64,000 nt of DNA from Butyrivibrio sp. M55 (GCF_900116865.1 NZ_FPCD01000007.1:62001-126000); one strand, 5' to 3'. Counted from the first letter of the stretch, positions 45,684 to 55,739 are shown. Numbers and translations: made by a program. The notes: generated by a model not told the origin, from the sequence alone.

Positions 45684-45772
45684 AGTTTTTGATCGATTAA
45701 AAAATTTATACTTTTTTTATAAAGTATCACGGCCTTTGTGCCGATACATACCAAAGAGAGGGAGGTATGTCT

Positions 45773-46603
45773 ATGGTTAGAAGTTTATGGTCAGCGGCAA
45801 CAGGAATGAATGCCCAGCAGACAAACGTAGATACTATATCGAACAACCTTGCAAACGTTAATACAGTCGGATATAAAGCTCAGGGAGCACAGTTTAAGTC
45901 TCTTTTATATCAGGAGCTTCAGACAGTTACAACTACAGCAAACGGCGAACCTAAGCCAACCAATTCACAGGTGGGACTTGGTACCCGTACATCTTCAATA
46001 AATCAGTTCTTTAAACAGGGATCTTTGCAGAACAACGACAATCCTGCAGCTCTTGCTATAAGCGGTGACGGTTTCTTTGCTTATACAGCAGCTGACGGAG
46101 AGACTGTTCAGTATACCAGAAACGGTAATTTCACATGGGCTCTTCAGGAGACGGGCGGAACAACGCTTGAGCTTACAACAGCTGAGGGTAATCCGGTTCT
46201 TGGAATTGACGGCAATCCTATCGTGGTTGACGGAAATGCCATAGCGAGCAGAATTGAGATTGGCGGAGACGGCAAGATCTATTATCCTGATGATGAGGGC
46301 GTTCCTCAGGCACTCGGACCTCAGATTGGCCTTTGGCAGTTCCGTAACAGGGAAGGCCTTGAGAGAGTGGGTGGAGCAGCATGGCAGGAGACCGCAGCAA
46401 GCGGAGAACCTATTCTTGAAGCTGATGCAGCCGGAGAGGTTAAGCTTAGCACAATTGAACAGGGATACCTTGAAGGCTCCAACGTTAACGTAGCAACAGA
46501 GATGGTCAATCTTATCGTTGCACAGAGAGCTTACGAGATGAACTCAACTGCAATTCAGACAACAGACGAGATGATGCAGACTGCAAATGGTCTTAAGAGA
46601 TAA
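45773..46603 (+). CDS. flgG: Flagellar basal-body rod protein FlgG (FlhP-like)
   Basis: 276 residues from the ATG at 45773, since GGGAGG lies seven bases before it; the ATG at 45767 is too close. N-terminal rod motif (AATGMNAQQTNVDTISNNLANVNT) and C-terminal EGSNVNVATEMVNLI plus QRAYEMNSTAIQTTDEMM, the distal-rod FlgG ending. A short palindrome (ATACTTT/AAAGTAT) lies between flgF and this gene. It is followed 16 bp later by the rod-binding protein. Confidence 0.93.
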   Translation: MVRSLWSAATGMNAQQTNVDTISNNLANVNTVGYKAQGAQFKSLLYQELQTVTTTANGEPKPTNSQVGLGTRTSSINQFFKQGSLQNNDNPAALAISGDGFFAYTAADGETVQYTRNGNFTWALQETGGTTLELTTAEGNPVLGIDGNPIVVDGNAIASRIEIGGDGKIYYPDDEGVPQALGPQIGLWQFRNREGLERVGGAAWQETAASGEPILEADAAGEVKLSTIEQGYLEGSNVNVATEMVNLIVAQRAYEMNSTAIQTTDEMMQTANGLKR

Positions 46604-46619
46604 TTGATGGAGAATAGCC

Positions 46620-47030
46620 ATGGCAGGATTTGATATCAGTGGTATAAATGCAACCGGCATAACTGAATATGCAATGCGTGAGAGCAAGAATGCCTCTACT
46701 GAAGCTCTTAAAAATAAGCTCGAGCAGACAAACGAGAAGTCTTCCGATGACGAGCTTTGGGCTGCATGTAAAGGCTTTGAGTCGTATTTCCTTGAGCAGA
46801 TATTTAAGGAGATGCAGAAGTCTGTAGATGCTCTTAAGCCTGAAAAGTCAGATAATTCAACATCTACTCTGGTTGATTTTTTCAAAGATCAGACACTTCA
46901 GGATGTATGTGCGACATCAGTTGATAAGCAGAGTAACGGATTTGCTCAGATGCTCTATGAGAATCTCAAGAGAAATTATGATATTCCGGAGGCTCCTGCA
47001 GAGAATAAGACAGAGGGATCCAATTCTTAA
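46620..47030 (+). CDS. flgJ: FlgJ-type rod-binding protein (no muramidase domain)
   Basis: 136 residues. The rod-binding domain (about 42-115) shows LWAACKGFESYFLEQIFKEMQKSV and a later LVDFFKDQTLQDVCA, typical of the N-terminal half of FlgJ. The C-terminal hydrolase domain of proteobacterial FlgJ is absent, as in many Firmicutes. It would cap or assemble the rod. Its last codons and stop lie inside the terminator hairpin. Confidence 0.88.
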   Translation: MAGFDISGINATGITEYAMRESKNASTEALKNKLEQTNEKSSDDELWAACKGFESYFLEQIFKEMQKSVDALKPEKSDNSTSTLVDFFKDQTLQDVCATSVDKQSNGFAQMLYENLKRNYDIPEAPAENKTEGSNS

Positions 47031-47056
47031 GAAATCTTAAGAATCGGATCCTTTTT
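47014..47056 (+). terminator. Terminator overlapping the flgJ stop codon
   Basis: GGATCCAATTCTTAAGA pairs with TCTTAAGAATCGGATCC (one bulge) across two bases, then TTTTT. The TAA stop (47028-47030) lies in the left arm. Translation to the end of flgJ would cover the hairpin. Confidence 0.92.
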
Positions 47057-47060
47057 CTTA

Positions 47061-47069
47061 TGCTATACT
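47061..47069 (+). promoter_or_regulatory. Extended -10 promoter giving a possibly leaderless recD2 mRNA
   Basis: TGCTATACT: the TG extension and TATACT at 47064-47069. No good -35 is seen. The start of transcription, about seven bases on, falls at or within one or two bases of the recD2 ATG at 47077. Confidence 0.55.
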
Positions 47070-47076
47070 ATTCACT

Positions 47077-49335
47077 ATGGAAAAAGAAAACGTTAAGGGA
47101 TATATTGAGCATTTTATTTACAGAAATGCGGAAAATGGATATTCGGTGGCTAATATTGTCACGGAAGATGATGAGATCACCTGCATAGGAAATTTCAAGG
47201 ATGCGGATGTCGGAGATACTTTGGAGATGGAGGGAGTGTATGTTGAACACCCTGTCTACGGCCATCAGCTCAAAGTTGATTCTTACAAGATAGTTGTACC
47301 CGACGACGCGGTCTCAATGCAGAGATATCTAGGGTCCGGAGCGATAAAGGGAATAGGAGAAGCTCTTGCCGCAAGGATCGTCAAAAAATTCGGATCGGAT
47401 ACCTTCAGAATAATAGAAGATGAGCCTGAAAGACTTGCTGAGATCAAGGGGATCAGCGAGAAGAAGGCAATTGATATATCTATCCAGATGGCGGATAAAA
47501 GAGAAATGCGCGATGCGATGATCTTTTTGCAGCAGTATGGAATAACAAATGCTATGGCAGTCAAGATATACAACAGGTACGGAACGCAGATTTACGGGAT
47601 TATTAAAGAAAATCCGTACAAGCTTGCGGATGACATAGCCGGAATCGGATTTAAAATAGCAGATGATATTGCGGAAAAAGTTGGTATTTGTGTAGATTCA
47701 GAGTACAGGATCAGGAGTGGTATTATGTACACTCTTTTGCAGGGGACGATGGATGGAAATACTTATCTTCCCATGAAAGAGCTTGCATATAAGACATCGC
47801 TTCTTTTACAGAATAGTCCGGAGGATGTGATTGATACGGATGACATAATGACGCAGATCCAAAACCTTATCATGGACCAAAAGCTTGTGTGTAAGGGTGA
47901 AGACAATGTGTACGCGTCTTCATATTTCTATGAGGAGCAGGGATGTGCAGCGATGCTGCATGATCTTAATATATCGGAAAAAATCGGCCCTCAGGAAGAG
48001 GAGCTTTATAAAAAACGCATCTTGGAAATTGAACACAAAAAGGGAATCGAGCTCGACGACCTTCAGAGAGATGCGGTCATAAAGAGTATTGCAAACGGAG
48101 TGGTAATAATAACCGGAGGTCCGGGAACAGGTAAGACCACTACAATAAATACCATAATAAACTACTATGCTTCGGAAGGGCTCGATATCATGCTTGCAGC
48201 ACCCACAGGACGTGCAGCTAAGCGTATGACTGAGGCTACGGGTTACGAAGCAAAGACGATTCACAGACTTCTCGAAGTTACAGGCCAGGTCGAGGATGAT
48301 GAGAGACGCCAGGGCGTAAAGTTTGAGAGGAACAGAGATAATCCGCTTGAAACGGATGCACTTATAATCGATGAGATGTCCATGGTTGACACGCATCTTT
48401 TTAACGCACTTCTAAGGGCGCTTGTGCCCGGAGTTCACCTGATACTTGTTGGCGACAGTTCGCAGCTTCCGAGCGTAGGACCGGGACAGGTTCTCGGGGA
48501 TTTGATATCAAGTGGCAAGTTTCCTACGATCTTTCTTAAGAAGATATTCAGACAGGCGGAGGAAAGTGACATTGTAATGAATGCTCACAGAATCCACAGA
48601 GGAGAGAAGCCTGTTCTTGATAATAAGAGTAAGGATTTCTTTTTCTTGGAGAGAAATGACGCTGATGTCATATATAAGCATATGATCCAGCTCATAAGGG
48701 ATAAACTTCCCGGATATGTCAAAGCTTCGCCATATGACATTCAGGTTCTTACGCCGATGAAAAAAGGTCCGCTCGGTGCGATACAGCTTAACCTCGTTCT
48801 TCAGAAATATCTGAATCCGCCTGATTCTTCCAAGAAAGAGCATGCATACGGCGACCTCATCATAAGAGAGGGCGACAAAGTAATGCAGATAAGGAATAAT
48901 TATCAGGCAAAGTGGGAAGTTGTCGGCAAATATAATATTCCTGTTGATTCCGGAATGGGCGTGTACAACGGAGATATGGGAATTGTCAAAGAAATAAATG
49001 AATATTCTCAGGATATCGTAGTGGAATTTGACGAACACAGAAGAGTAAGGTATCCTTTTTCCGAGCTTGATGAAATAGAACTGTCTTATGCGATAACGAT
49101 ACACAAGTCCCAGGGCAGTGAGTATCCGGCGGTTATTCTGCCTATTCTTGGCGGCCCCAGGATGCTTCTTAACAGGAACCTTCTCTATACGGCTGTTACA
49201 AGAGCCAGGAGCACGGTCTGCGTCCTCGGAAGCAGTAAGACGCTCTGCGAGATGACGGAAAATGAAGAGCAGCTTAAGAGATATACGGGACTTGCGGATA
49301 GGATAAAAGAAATATTTGATGCAGACAGTAACTAA
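47077..49335 (+). CDS. recD2: ATP-dependent DNA helicase RecD2
   Basis: 752 residues. An N-terminal OB-like and helix-hairpin-helix region (about 1-190, with GSGAIKGIGEALAARIV), the SF1B helicase core with Walker A GGPGTGKTTT (about 348-357), DEMSMV, and the late motif YAITIHKSQGSEYP (about 667-680). It unwinds DNA 5' to 3' in repair and replication. No ribosome-binding site fits before the ATG; the start is supported by homology and by the promoter abutting it. It overlaps comFC by 17 bp. Confidence 0.95.
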   Translation: MEKENVKGYIEHFIYRNAENGYSVANIVTEDDEITCIGNFKDADVGDTLEMEGVYVEHPVYGHQLKVDSYKIVVPDDAVSMQRYLGSGAIKGIGEALAARIVKKFGSDTFRIIEDEPERLAEIKGISEKKAIDISIQMADKREMRDAMIFLQQYGITNAMAVKIYNRYGTQIYGIIKENPYKLADDIAGIGFKIADDIAEKVGICVDSEYRIRSGIMYTLLQGTMDGNTYLPMKELAYKTSLLLQNSPEDVIDTDDIMTQIQNLIMDQKLVCKGEDNVYASSYFYEEQGCAAMLHDLNISEKIGPQEEELYKKRILEIEHKKGIELDDLQRDAVIKSIANGVVIITGGPGTGKTTTINTIINYYASEGLDIMLAAPTGRAAKRMTEATGYEAKTIHRLLEVTGQVEDDERRQGVKFERNRDNPLETDALIIDEMSMVDTHLFNALLRALVPGVHLILVGDSSQLPSVGPGQVLGDLISSGKFPTIFLKKIFRQAEESDIVMNAHRIHRGEKPVLDNKSKDFFFLERNDADVIYKHMIQLIRDKLPGYVKASPYDIQVLTPMKKGPLGAIQLNLVLQKYLNPPDSSKKEHAYGDLIIREGDKVMQIRNNYQAKWEVVGKYNIPVDSGMGVYNGDMGIVKEINEYSQDIVVEFDEHRRVRYPFSELDEIELSYAITIHKSQGSEYPAVILPILGGPRMLLNRNLLYTAVTRARSTVCVLGSSKTLCEMTENEEQLKRYTGLADRIKEIFDADSN

Positions 49336-50086
49336 AGAAATAAAAGACATATTTTGTGTGGTAAAAGAAATTGTCTACCCGGGAAGATGTCCTGTATGCG
49401 ACGGAATATTAAATACTTTTGAGATTAGAAACGGCAGGATAAAAAGAGGGCGTATTATTCATGAAGGCTGCATAAAAAAAATCAAGTTTGTAAAAGCTCC
49501 GACATGCATAAAATGTGGGAAAGGACTTACGGGTGCGGATGCTGACAGAGAGTATTGCGATGACTGTGCAAAAATGAAGCATGCGTATGACAGAGGTTTT
49601 TCTCTTTTTCAATATAGGAGTGTTTCCGGATCTGTTTACAGATTCAAGTATATGGGGAGGCAGGAATATGCGGATTTTTATGCAAGGGCAACCAAAAAGG
49701 CTCTTGGTAAGAAGCTTTCCGGTCTTGGCATCGATCTGATAGTGCCTGTTCCTATGTATACGCGTAAGGAGGCAGAGAGAGGATACAACCAGGCTGAGGT
49801 CTATGCAAGGAAAGTGTCTGAAATGCTTGATATACCAATGAGGGCAGACCTTATTCAAAGAAGCAGAAACACTTTGCCCATGAAGAATCTGGATGTCCGC
49901 GGGCGGCGCAATAATTTGAAAAAGGCTTTTAATATACAACGAAATGATGTAAAATTTAAGTGCATACTTATTATCGATGACATCTACACAACGGGAAGTA
50001 CCATTGATGAGATTGCCCGTTTGTTAAGATTGGCCGGAGCTGAAAAAGTTTATTTTTTAACACTCGCAATCGGGCAAACTACATAG
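49319..50086 (+). CDS. comFC: ComF-family phosphoribosyltransferase-like protein
   Basis: 255 residues from the ATG at 49319. An N-terminal zinc ribbon (YPGRCPVC, later CIKCGKGLTG and CDDC) is followed by a PRTase fold with the PRPP loop ILIIDDIYTTGSTIDE (about 218-233). Needed for DNA uptake in competent bacteria; the biochemical role is unclear. Its start lies inside recD2. As in Bacillus (comFC-yvyF), the flagellar protein gene follows. Confidence 0.9.
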   Translation: MQTVTKEIKDIFCVVKEIVYPGRCPVCDGILNTFEIRNGRIKRGRIIHEGCIKKIKFVKAPTCIKCGKGLTGADADREYCDDCAKMKHAYDRGFSLFQYRSVSGSVYRFKYMGRQEYADFYARATKKALGKKLSGLGIDLIVPVPMYTRKEAERGYNQAEVYARKVSEMLDIPMRADLIQRSRNTLPMKNLDVRGRRNNLKKAFNIQRNDVKFKCILIIDDIYTTGSTIDEIARLLRLAGAEKVYFLTLAIGQTT

Positions 50087-50105
50087 TCTAGCGGAGGTCA
50101 TGTAT

Positions 50106-50513
50106 ATGAACTTACGAAATTGTTCCAGATGTGGCAAAATGTTCAATCATATCGGTGGTCCTACGATATGCGATCAGTGTAAGAAGGCTATTGAAGAGGA
50201 TTTCCAGAAGGTTAAGCAGTACATCCAGGATAATCCCACCGCAAGTCTCAGGCAGATCGCAGACGATAATGAGGTTTCCTCCAAGCAGATTCAACAGTGG
50301 ATACGTGAAGAGAGGCTTATGTTTTCAGAACACTCACCAATTCAGCTTCAATGCGAGAATTGCGGAGCGTCAATTTTAACAGGAAGATTCTGTGCTAAAT
50401 GTAAGACATCAATGGCAAACAATCTGGCAACAAGCTTCGCAAAGCCTAAACCGGTGATGCAGGAGCAGATTAAGAAAGACAACAAAGCCGGAATGCGTTT
50501 CCTGGATACTTAA
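50106..50513 (+). CDS. yvyF: Flagellar-operon protein YvyF-like (zinc ribbon plus HTH)
   Basis: 135 residues from the ATG at 50106, set by GGAGG eight bases upstream. Two cysteine pairs near the start (CSRCGKMF, CDQCKK), a helix-turn-helix-like middle (about 45-75, SLRQIADDNEVSSKQIQQWI) and a second zinc ribbon (CENCG, CAKC, about 83-102). The layout and position after comFC match YvyF/TIGR03826. The role in flagellar regulation is not fully known. Confidence 0.87.
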   Translation: MNLRNCSRCGKMFNHIGGPTICDQCKKAIEEDFQKVKQYIQDNPTASLRQIADDNEVSSKQIQQWIREERLMFSEHSPIQLQCENCGASILTGRFCAKCKTSMANNLATSFAKPKPVMQEQIKKDNKAGMRFLDT

Positions 50514-50522
50514 GGAGCAAAG

Positions 50523-50918
50523 ATGTTAAATGAAGAGAAAGTCATTTTGATGACCAAGATGGCTGCATTTATTGATCGTGAAGGAAAAAATAATGACGCG
50601 ATAAACTCTTATTTTAAGAGTGATTACGTGGCTTTTAATGTTATAAAGTCGCTTATTAGTGCAACGATTGTTTTCGCGGTATTTATCGCTGCATATGTCT
50701 TATACGATTTTGAAAAAGTGTTATCTGATGTATATAATACGGAAAATCTTATTGCAACCGGCAGGAGGTGGCTAATATACTACCTCCTGCTTGTTGGCGT
50801 GTATTCGCTTGCTTCATATATAATATATTCTTATCGCTATTCCAGAATGCGAAGGAGTATGAGAGCATATTATGAAAATTTAAAGAAACTGGCAAGAATG
50901 TACGAAAAGGAACAGTGA
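50523..50918 (+). CDS. Unrecognised membrane protein (two spans)
   Basis: 131 residues. A cytoplasmic N-terminus of about 38 residues, two hydrophobic segments (about 40-62 and 85-108) and a basic, helical C-terminus (about 108-131, RYSRMRRSMRAYYENLKKLARM). AGGAG lies close before the ATG. I do not recognise a family. It starts 10 bp after yvyF and ends one base before the next gene, so it is probably expressed with the cdaA block. Confidence 0.7.
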   Translation: MLNEEKVILMTKMAAFIDREGKNNDAINSYFKSDYVAFNVIKSLISATIVFAVFIAAYVLYDFEKVLSDVYNTENLIATGRRWLIYYLLLVGVYSLASYIIYSYRYSRMRRSMRAYYENLKKLARMYEKEQ

Positions 50919-50919
50919 C

Positions 50920-51861
50920 ATGACTTCATTATTAGAATTAAAGATTTATATCAAAAAATTTTATATCAAAAACGAGGTTTACATTAGCTACGCGTGGAAA
51001 TTCCTTTTGGCACTTATCACAATCTGCATAATAAACAGCAAATTGGGATACATGGACAGCCTTAAGAATTTTGTGATAGTTCTGATGGCATCGCTGCTGT
51101 GTTCTATTCTCACGCCTAATTGCATAGTATTTATCGCGGCGTTATTTATCACGGGACATCTTTTTGAACTGTCTTCGGAATGCGCACTTTTCGCACTTAT
51201 AGTGTTTGTGCTTATGTTCTTGTTGTATTTCAGGTTCTCGCCTAAAGATACACTTGCGGTTCTTTTGACCCCGCTGTTTTTCTTTATGCATATACCGTAT
51301 GTGATGCCTTTGGCTATGGGACTTTTGGGTGGCCCTACATCAATGGTGTCCGTGTCATTCGGACTTATCATTTCATATATGCTTGCTTTCTTCTCCAAGA
51401 ACTCACAGTCTTTCGGAAGTGAGGGTGTAGAGGAAGCTGCCAATGCATTCCAGTCTGTAATAACAGGACTGTTGGGTGATAAAGCAATGATCGTTTCGAT
51501 AGTTGCATTTTCAATAACTATCGCTATTGTATACGCTATTCGCAGATCTTCTGTTGATAAGTCATGGAAGATTGCAATAATTGCCGGAGCCGTTTCACTT
51601 ATCATGTGTACTATGATCGGAGATCTTATCTACGATACACAGATGTCTCTCGGCGGAGTTGTTGTCGGAACAATTATTTCCGCACTTCTCATGTTTGTGG
51701 TTGAGTTTTTTGCATTCAATCTGGACTACAGCAGGACTGAGAAAGTTCAGTTTGAAGATGATGAATATTATTATTATGTAAAGGCGGTACCAAAGGTTAC
51801 AGTTTCTACGCCGGAAAGGAAGGTTAAGAAGATCAACCGTGCAATGGATCAGCATAGGTGA
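50920..51861 (+). CDS. Unrecognised polytopic membrane protein upstream of cdaA
   Basis: 313 residues with seven or eight hydrophobic segments between about 22 and 265, then a soluble tail of about 45 residues rich in Glu/Tyr/Lys (EDDEYYYYV). No family motif is evident to me. It is separated by one base from the previous gene and by 17 bp from cdaA. That tight packing makes a functional link with c-di-AMP synthesis or envelope assembly plausible but unproven. Confidence 0.7.
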   Translation: MTSLLELKIYIKKFYIKNEVYISYAWKFLLALITICIINSKLGYMDSLKNFVIVLMASLLCSILTPNCIVFIAALFITGHLFELSSECALFALIVFVLMFLLYFRFSPKDTLAVLLTPLFFFMHIPYVMPLAMGLLGGPTSMVSVSFGLIISYMLAFFSKNSQSFGSEGVEEAANAFQSVITGLLGDKAMIVSIVAFSITIAIVYAIRRSSVDKSWKIAIIAGAVSLIMCTMIGDLIYDTQMSLGGVVVGTIISALLMFVVEFFAFNLDYSRTEKVQFEDDEYYYYVKAVPKVTVSTPERKVKKINRAMDQHR

Positions 51862-51878
51862 TTTTTTAGAGGATTGAT

Positions 51879-52739
51879 ATGGAAACAGTTCAGCAGTTTT
51901 TTGATCTTGAAGCGTTTCGTATACCTTCCGTGAGACCTACTGATATTCTGGAGATACTTATTATCGCGTTTCTGGTTTATCATGTTTTGTTGTGGGCAAA
52001 AAACTCCAGACTTTGGTCTATGCTTAAAGGCGTAATAGTCATTATTGCATTCATCCTGTTTGCGGAATTTTTCCAGATGAATACAATATTGTGGATTGTT
52101 GGAAATTTCTTTAACGTTATCATCATAGTAGTAGTTATTATATTGCAGCCTGAGCTTCGAAGAGCGTTGGAAGAGCTTGGAAGAAAGAACTTCTTCTCGA
52201 ATGCATTCTTCTTTGGAGATATGAAGTTCCAGGAGCGTTTTTCTGATAAGACACTTAATGAGATCGTAAGGGCCTGTGTCGAAATGTCAAAAGTTCGTAC
52301 GGGAGCACTTATTGTTATTCAGCAGGATTTTTCACTTGCAGAATTTGAGAGAACAGGTATAGCTGTTGACGGAATTGTTACGAGTCAGCTTCTTATAAAT
52401 ATTTTTGAACATAACACACCTCTTCATGACGGTGCTGTAATAATACGCGGAGACAGAGTTGTATCCGCGACATGTTACCTTCCTTTGTCAGATAACATGG
52501 GAATTGGTAAAGAACTTGGAACAAGACACCGTGCGGGTATCGGTGTATCTGAAGTGACTGATTCACTTACTATCATTGTTTCCGAGGAAACAGGAAAGAT
52601 AAGCGTTGCATATGAAGGCGAACTCGATAAATCTGTCGACAGTGACAGACTAAGAGACAGGCTTAAGGTCTTGCAGAACAAGCATGCGGAAGAAACGCAT
52701 ATTAAGCACTTTGCCAGAAAGGCCAGGGTGAAGAGATGA
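51879..52739 (+). CDS. cdaA: Diadenylate cyclase CdaA
   Basis: 286 residues. Three N-terminal membrane segments (about 22-90) are followed by the DAC domain. The catalytic motifs DGA (in LHDGAVIIRGD, about 187-189) and RHR (in LGTRHRAGIG, about 218-220) are intact. It makes c-di-AMP from two ATP. It overlaps cdaR by four bases, and glmM follows, the conserved cdaA-cdaR-glmM module in which GlmM and CdaR modulate the cyclase. Confidence 0.97.
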   Translation: METVQQFFDLEAFRIPSVRPTDILEILIIAFLVYHVLLWAKNSRLWSMLKGVIVIIAFILFAEFFQMNTILWIVGNFFNVIIIVVVIILQPELRRALEELGRKNFFSNAFFFGDMKFQERFSDKTLNEIVRACVEMSKVRTGALIVIQQDFSLAEFERTGIAVDGIVTSQLLINIFEHNTPLHDGAVIIRGDRVVSATCYLPLSDNMGIGKELGTRHRAGIGVSEVTDSLTIIVSEETGKISVAYEGELDKSVDSDRLRDRLKVLQNKHAEETHIKHFARKARVKR

Positions 52740-54061
52740 AGAAGATCATGTCAAATTTTGGGCTTAAGCTTGCTTCGCTGGTATTTGCTGGTGTTATATG
52801 GTTGTCTGTGACAAATAATCAGGACCCTCAGATTTCAAGGCAGATCAGAGATGTTCAGGTCAGGATTGTCGATAACAGTAATTATTTAAAGAATAATAAT
52901 CTTGTCGGATGGGCAGTGGATTCATCAGACCTTAGCCAGAGTGTAAAGGTCAAAGGAAAGAAATCTATAGTTGATACATTGACCAACAATGATATAAAAC
53001 TGGTAGCGGATTTGAAAAATCTGCCTGTTCAAGGTACCGACAGCACAGTAAGAGCAATACCTATTGAAGCAGTGGTAGAGAATAACAACGGTACAGATAT
53101 CGTGGATATAGAGTTAAGTAACGATAAGCTGGAGTACAACGTTGAAAAGAAGATAAGCAAGACGCTTGAACTCAAGCCTGTTCAGATCGGACATCCCGAT
53201 GATAAATATATTGTCGGTGATAAGGCAATTGAGCTTGATCAGGTTAAGATAGAAGGCCCCGAATCGGTGGTCAACAATGTTACGAAAGCAACAGCGGAGA
53301 TAGATGTAGCGGGGCTTACACGTACAATGAACGTAACCGCCAATATCGTACTTCGTGATAAGAACGATGAAGTTGTCGAGACAAATGATGTTGATGCTTC
53401 ACGTGTAAAGATTATAAATAATAATGGAAAACCCACTGTAAGGGCGGAAGTTGAGATACTTGAAGGTAAATTTGTGCCGATCAAGTGCGTTGTATCGGGA
53501 GAACCCGCAGACGGTTATGCGGTTACCGGAACAGTGAGTACGCCTGATAAGATTCAGATAGCAGGTGATTCAAAAGTTATATCTAAGATAAAAGAGATCA
53601 CGATAAACGACTCTGAGCTTGATATAGCGGGTAGAACACAGGATCTTAACTATACCGTGGAACTTGATAAATATCTTCCCGATGGCGTTCGTTTCGGCGA
53701 GGATTCAAAAGCAAAAGCAACGGTAGTGGTAAGTATCGGTAAGTTATCATCCAAAAACTTTGCGGTTGATATAAAGAATATCAGTGTTGAGAACCCTGTT
53801 CAGGGATATGATATTAAAGTTGATACCAATGAATATGATTCCGTAGCGCTTACTCTTCTTGGTATGGATTCTGCGCTTGCAGCTGTTGATGAGAATACTT
53901 TAAAAGGTTCTGTCGACGCTACGCAGTTAATCAAAGAAAATGGCACAGAAACACTGAGAGATGGTGTTTACAGCGCAAAGGTTAAATGGAACAACCTTCC
54001 TGAAGGGGTTAAAGCTTCGGACGACGTTGAAGTATACGTTCGTGTTAATAAAACTAATTAA
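52736..54061 (+). CDS. cdaR: CdaA regulatory protein CdaR (YbbR-like)
   Basis: 441 residues. One N-terminal membrane segment (about 8-24) is followed by four successive YbbR-like repeats outside the membrane (about 30-115, 120-210, 230-320 and 330-430), each with a G-x-x-D-x-V/I-type core. It contacts CdaA and adjusts its activity. Start overlaps cdaA (ATGA). Confidence 0.93.
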   Translation: MKKIMSNFGLKLASLVFAGVIWLSVTNNQDPQISRQIRDVQVRIVDNSNYLKNNNLVGWAVDSSDLSQSVKVKGKKSIVDTLTNNDIKLVADLKNLPVQGTDSTVRAIPIEAVVENNNGTDIVDIELSNDKLEYNVEKKISKTLELKPVQIGHPDDKYIVGDKAIELDQVKIEGPESVVNNVTKATAEIDVAGLTRTMNVTANIVLRDKNDEVVETNDVDASRVKIINNNGKPTVRAEVEILEGKFVPIKCVVSGEPADGYAVTGTVSTPDKIQIAGDSKVISKIKEITINDSELDIAGRTQDLNYTVELDKYLPDGVRFGEDSKAKATVVVSIGKLSSKNFAVDIKNISVENPVQGYDIKVDTNEYDSVALTLLGMDSALAAVDENTLKGSVDATQLIKENGTETLRDGVYSAKVKWNNLPEGVKASDDVEVYVRVNKTN

Positions 54062-54075
54062 ATGAGGTTATTTCG

Positions 54076-55425
54076 ATGGGCAGATTATTTGGAACAGATG
54101 GTGTAAGAGGCGTAGCAAATGATGAGTTGACACCGCTTCTTGCAATGCAGCTTGGACAGGCAGGAGCCTATGTTCTTTCAAAAGAAGTTAACCACAGACC
54201 GACCATTATGGTGGGATGTGATACAAGATTATCGGGAGATATGCTTGCAAGTGCACTTATGGCAGGTGCATGTTCTGTAGGCGCAGATGTAGTAAATGTA
54301 GGAGTTATCCCTACTCCCGCCGTTGCATATCTTACAAGAAAATACAGAGTTGATGCCGGCGTAGTTATTTCGGCTTCACATAATCCTATGGAATTTAATG
54401 GGATAAAGTTTTTTGATGCAAATGGTTATAAGCTTCCTGATGAACTTGAGGATGAGATCGAGGCACTTATCAAGAACAACATGGAAGGTGTTAAGATGCC
54501 TACCGGTGCAGGAGTCGGCAAGATCAAGAACAGAAGTGATGCAAAAGAAGAATATATAAATCACAATCTTAGAGCAGTTGATATCAGTCTTGCAGGAATG
54601 AAGATCGTTATGGATTGTGCTGAGGGTGCTTCATATTATACCTCTGTTGAGGCAATAAGGCAGTTAGGTGCAGAAGTGGTTGTGATCCATAACAATCCCG
54701 ACGGAACCAACATTAATGCAGGATGCGGCTCGACTCATATGGAAGAGCTTATGGGAAGAGTTGTTACCGAGAAGGCAAATATCGGACTTGCTTTCGACGG
54801 AGACGCTGACAGGTTCCTTGCTGTTGATGAAAAAGGTAAGATGGTTGACGGTGACGAGATAATGGCTATTATCGGTAAGTTTATGAAGGATAACGGTAAA
54901 CTTGCCAAGAATACAATCGTTGCCACTGTAATGAGTAACCTTGGATTTTTTAAGATGGCTGAGAGAGAAGGCATCCAGGTTGATAAGACTAAGGTCGGTG
55001 ACCGTTATGTGCTTGAGCATATGAAAGAGATCGGCGCAAACCTTGGTGGAGAGCAGTCGGGACACATCATTTTCCTCGATGACAATACTACCGGAGACGG
55101 TCTGTTGTCGGCTTTGCATCTTCTTGAAGTTATGGTAGTTACAGGCAAGCCGCTTTCAGAGCTTTCACAAGTTATGGAAGTAATGCCTCAGGCATTGGTA
55201 AACGCACATGTTCCTACACACAAGAAAGATGCGTTCATGGAATATCCTGAGATTGCAAGTGCTATCGCAGAACTTGAAAAAGAATTTGCGGGGGACGGAA
55301 GAGTGCTTATAAGACCTTCGGGAACAGAACCGCTTGTAAGAGTAATGATCGAAGGTAAGGAGCAGACTAAGATTGATGAAGAAGCTAAAAAGCTTGCGAA
55401 GTTGATCGAGGAGGTTATGTTATAA
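54076..55425 (+). CDS. glmM: Phosphoglucosamine mutase
   Basis: 449 residues. Active-site serine in [15 protein letters not shown] (about residue 101), metal-binding DGDADR (about 241-246), sugar-binding GEQSGH (about 327-332) and the phosphate loop [12 protein letters not shown] near the end. It converts GlcN-6-P to GlcN-1-P for peptidoglycan precursors. Third gene of the cdaA module; ptsH starts one base after its stop. Confidence 0.97.
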   Translation: MGRLFGTDGVRGVANDELTPLLAMQLGQAGAYVLSKEVNHRPTIMVGCDTRLSGDMLASALMAGACSVGADVVNVGVIPTPAVAYLTRKYRVDAGVVISASHNPMEFNGIKFFDANGYKLPDELEDEIEALIKNNMEGVKMPTGAGVGKIKNRSDAKEEYINHNLRAVDISLAGMKIVMDCAEGASYYTSVEAIRQLGAEVVVIHNNPDGTNINAGCGSTHMEELMGRVVTEKANIGLAFDGDADRFLAVDEKGKMVDGDEIMAIIGKFMKDNGKLAKNTIVATVMSNLGFFKMAEREGIQVDKTKVGDRYVLEHMKEIGANLGGEQSGHIIFLDDNTTGDGLLSALHLLEVMVVTGKPLSELSQVMEVMPQALVNAHVPTHKKDAFMEYPEIASAIAELEKEFAGDGRVLIRPSGTEPLVRVMIEGKEQTKIDEEAKKLAKLIEEVML

Positions 55426-55689
55426 ATGGTTAGTAAGAAGGTAGTCATTACAAACCCTACAGGTTTGCACTTGAGACCTGCGGGAAATCTTTGTAAAGTG
55501 GCTATGAATTTTAAATCACATATAACTTTTTCGTACGGCGACAATGTTGCCAATGCAAAAAGTGTTTTGAGTGTTCTCGGCGCTTGCGTTAAATGTGGCG
55601 ACGAACTTGAGTTTAATTGTGAAGGCCCCGATGAAGAAGAAGCCATGAGTGCAATGGTTGAAGCAATCGAGGGAGGACTTGGCGAATAA
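55426..55689 (+). CDS. ptsH: Phosphocarrier protein HPr
   Basis: 87 residues. GLHLRPA with the active-site histidine at about residue 15, and Ser46 in NAKSVLSVLGA. This is a normal HPr, unlike the histidine-less paralogue at 16235. The start follows the glmM stop directly, with the site GAGGTTATG inside glmM. Its linkage to glmM rather than to ptsI is worth noting. Followed by an inverted repeat (CATGTGA/TCACATG, 55696-55718). Confidence 0.94.
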   Translation: MVSKKVVITNPTGLHLRPAGNLCKVAMNFKSHITFSYGDNVANAKSVLSVLGACVKCGDELEFNCEGPDEEEAMSAMVEAIEGGLGE

Positions 55690-55739
55690 GCCGTACATGT
55701 GATAATATGTGTCACATGCGCAGATTGACAAGAATATAA

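Noticed and set aside
55725..55730. TTGACA as a promoter for rmlD
   Set aside because: No -10 occurs at a suitable distance, and the terminator-like hairpin follows at once.
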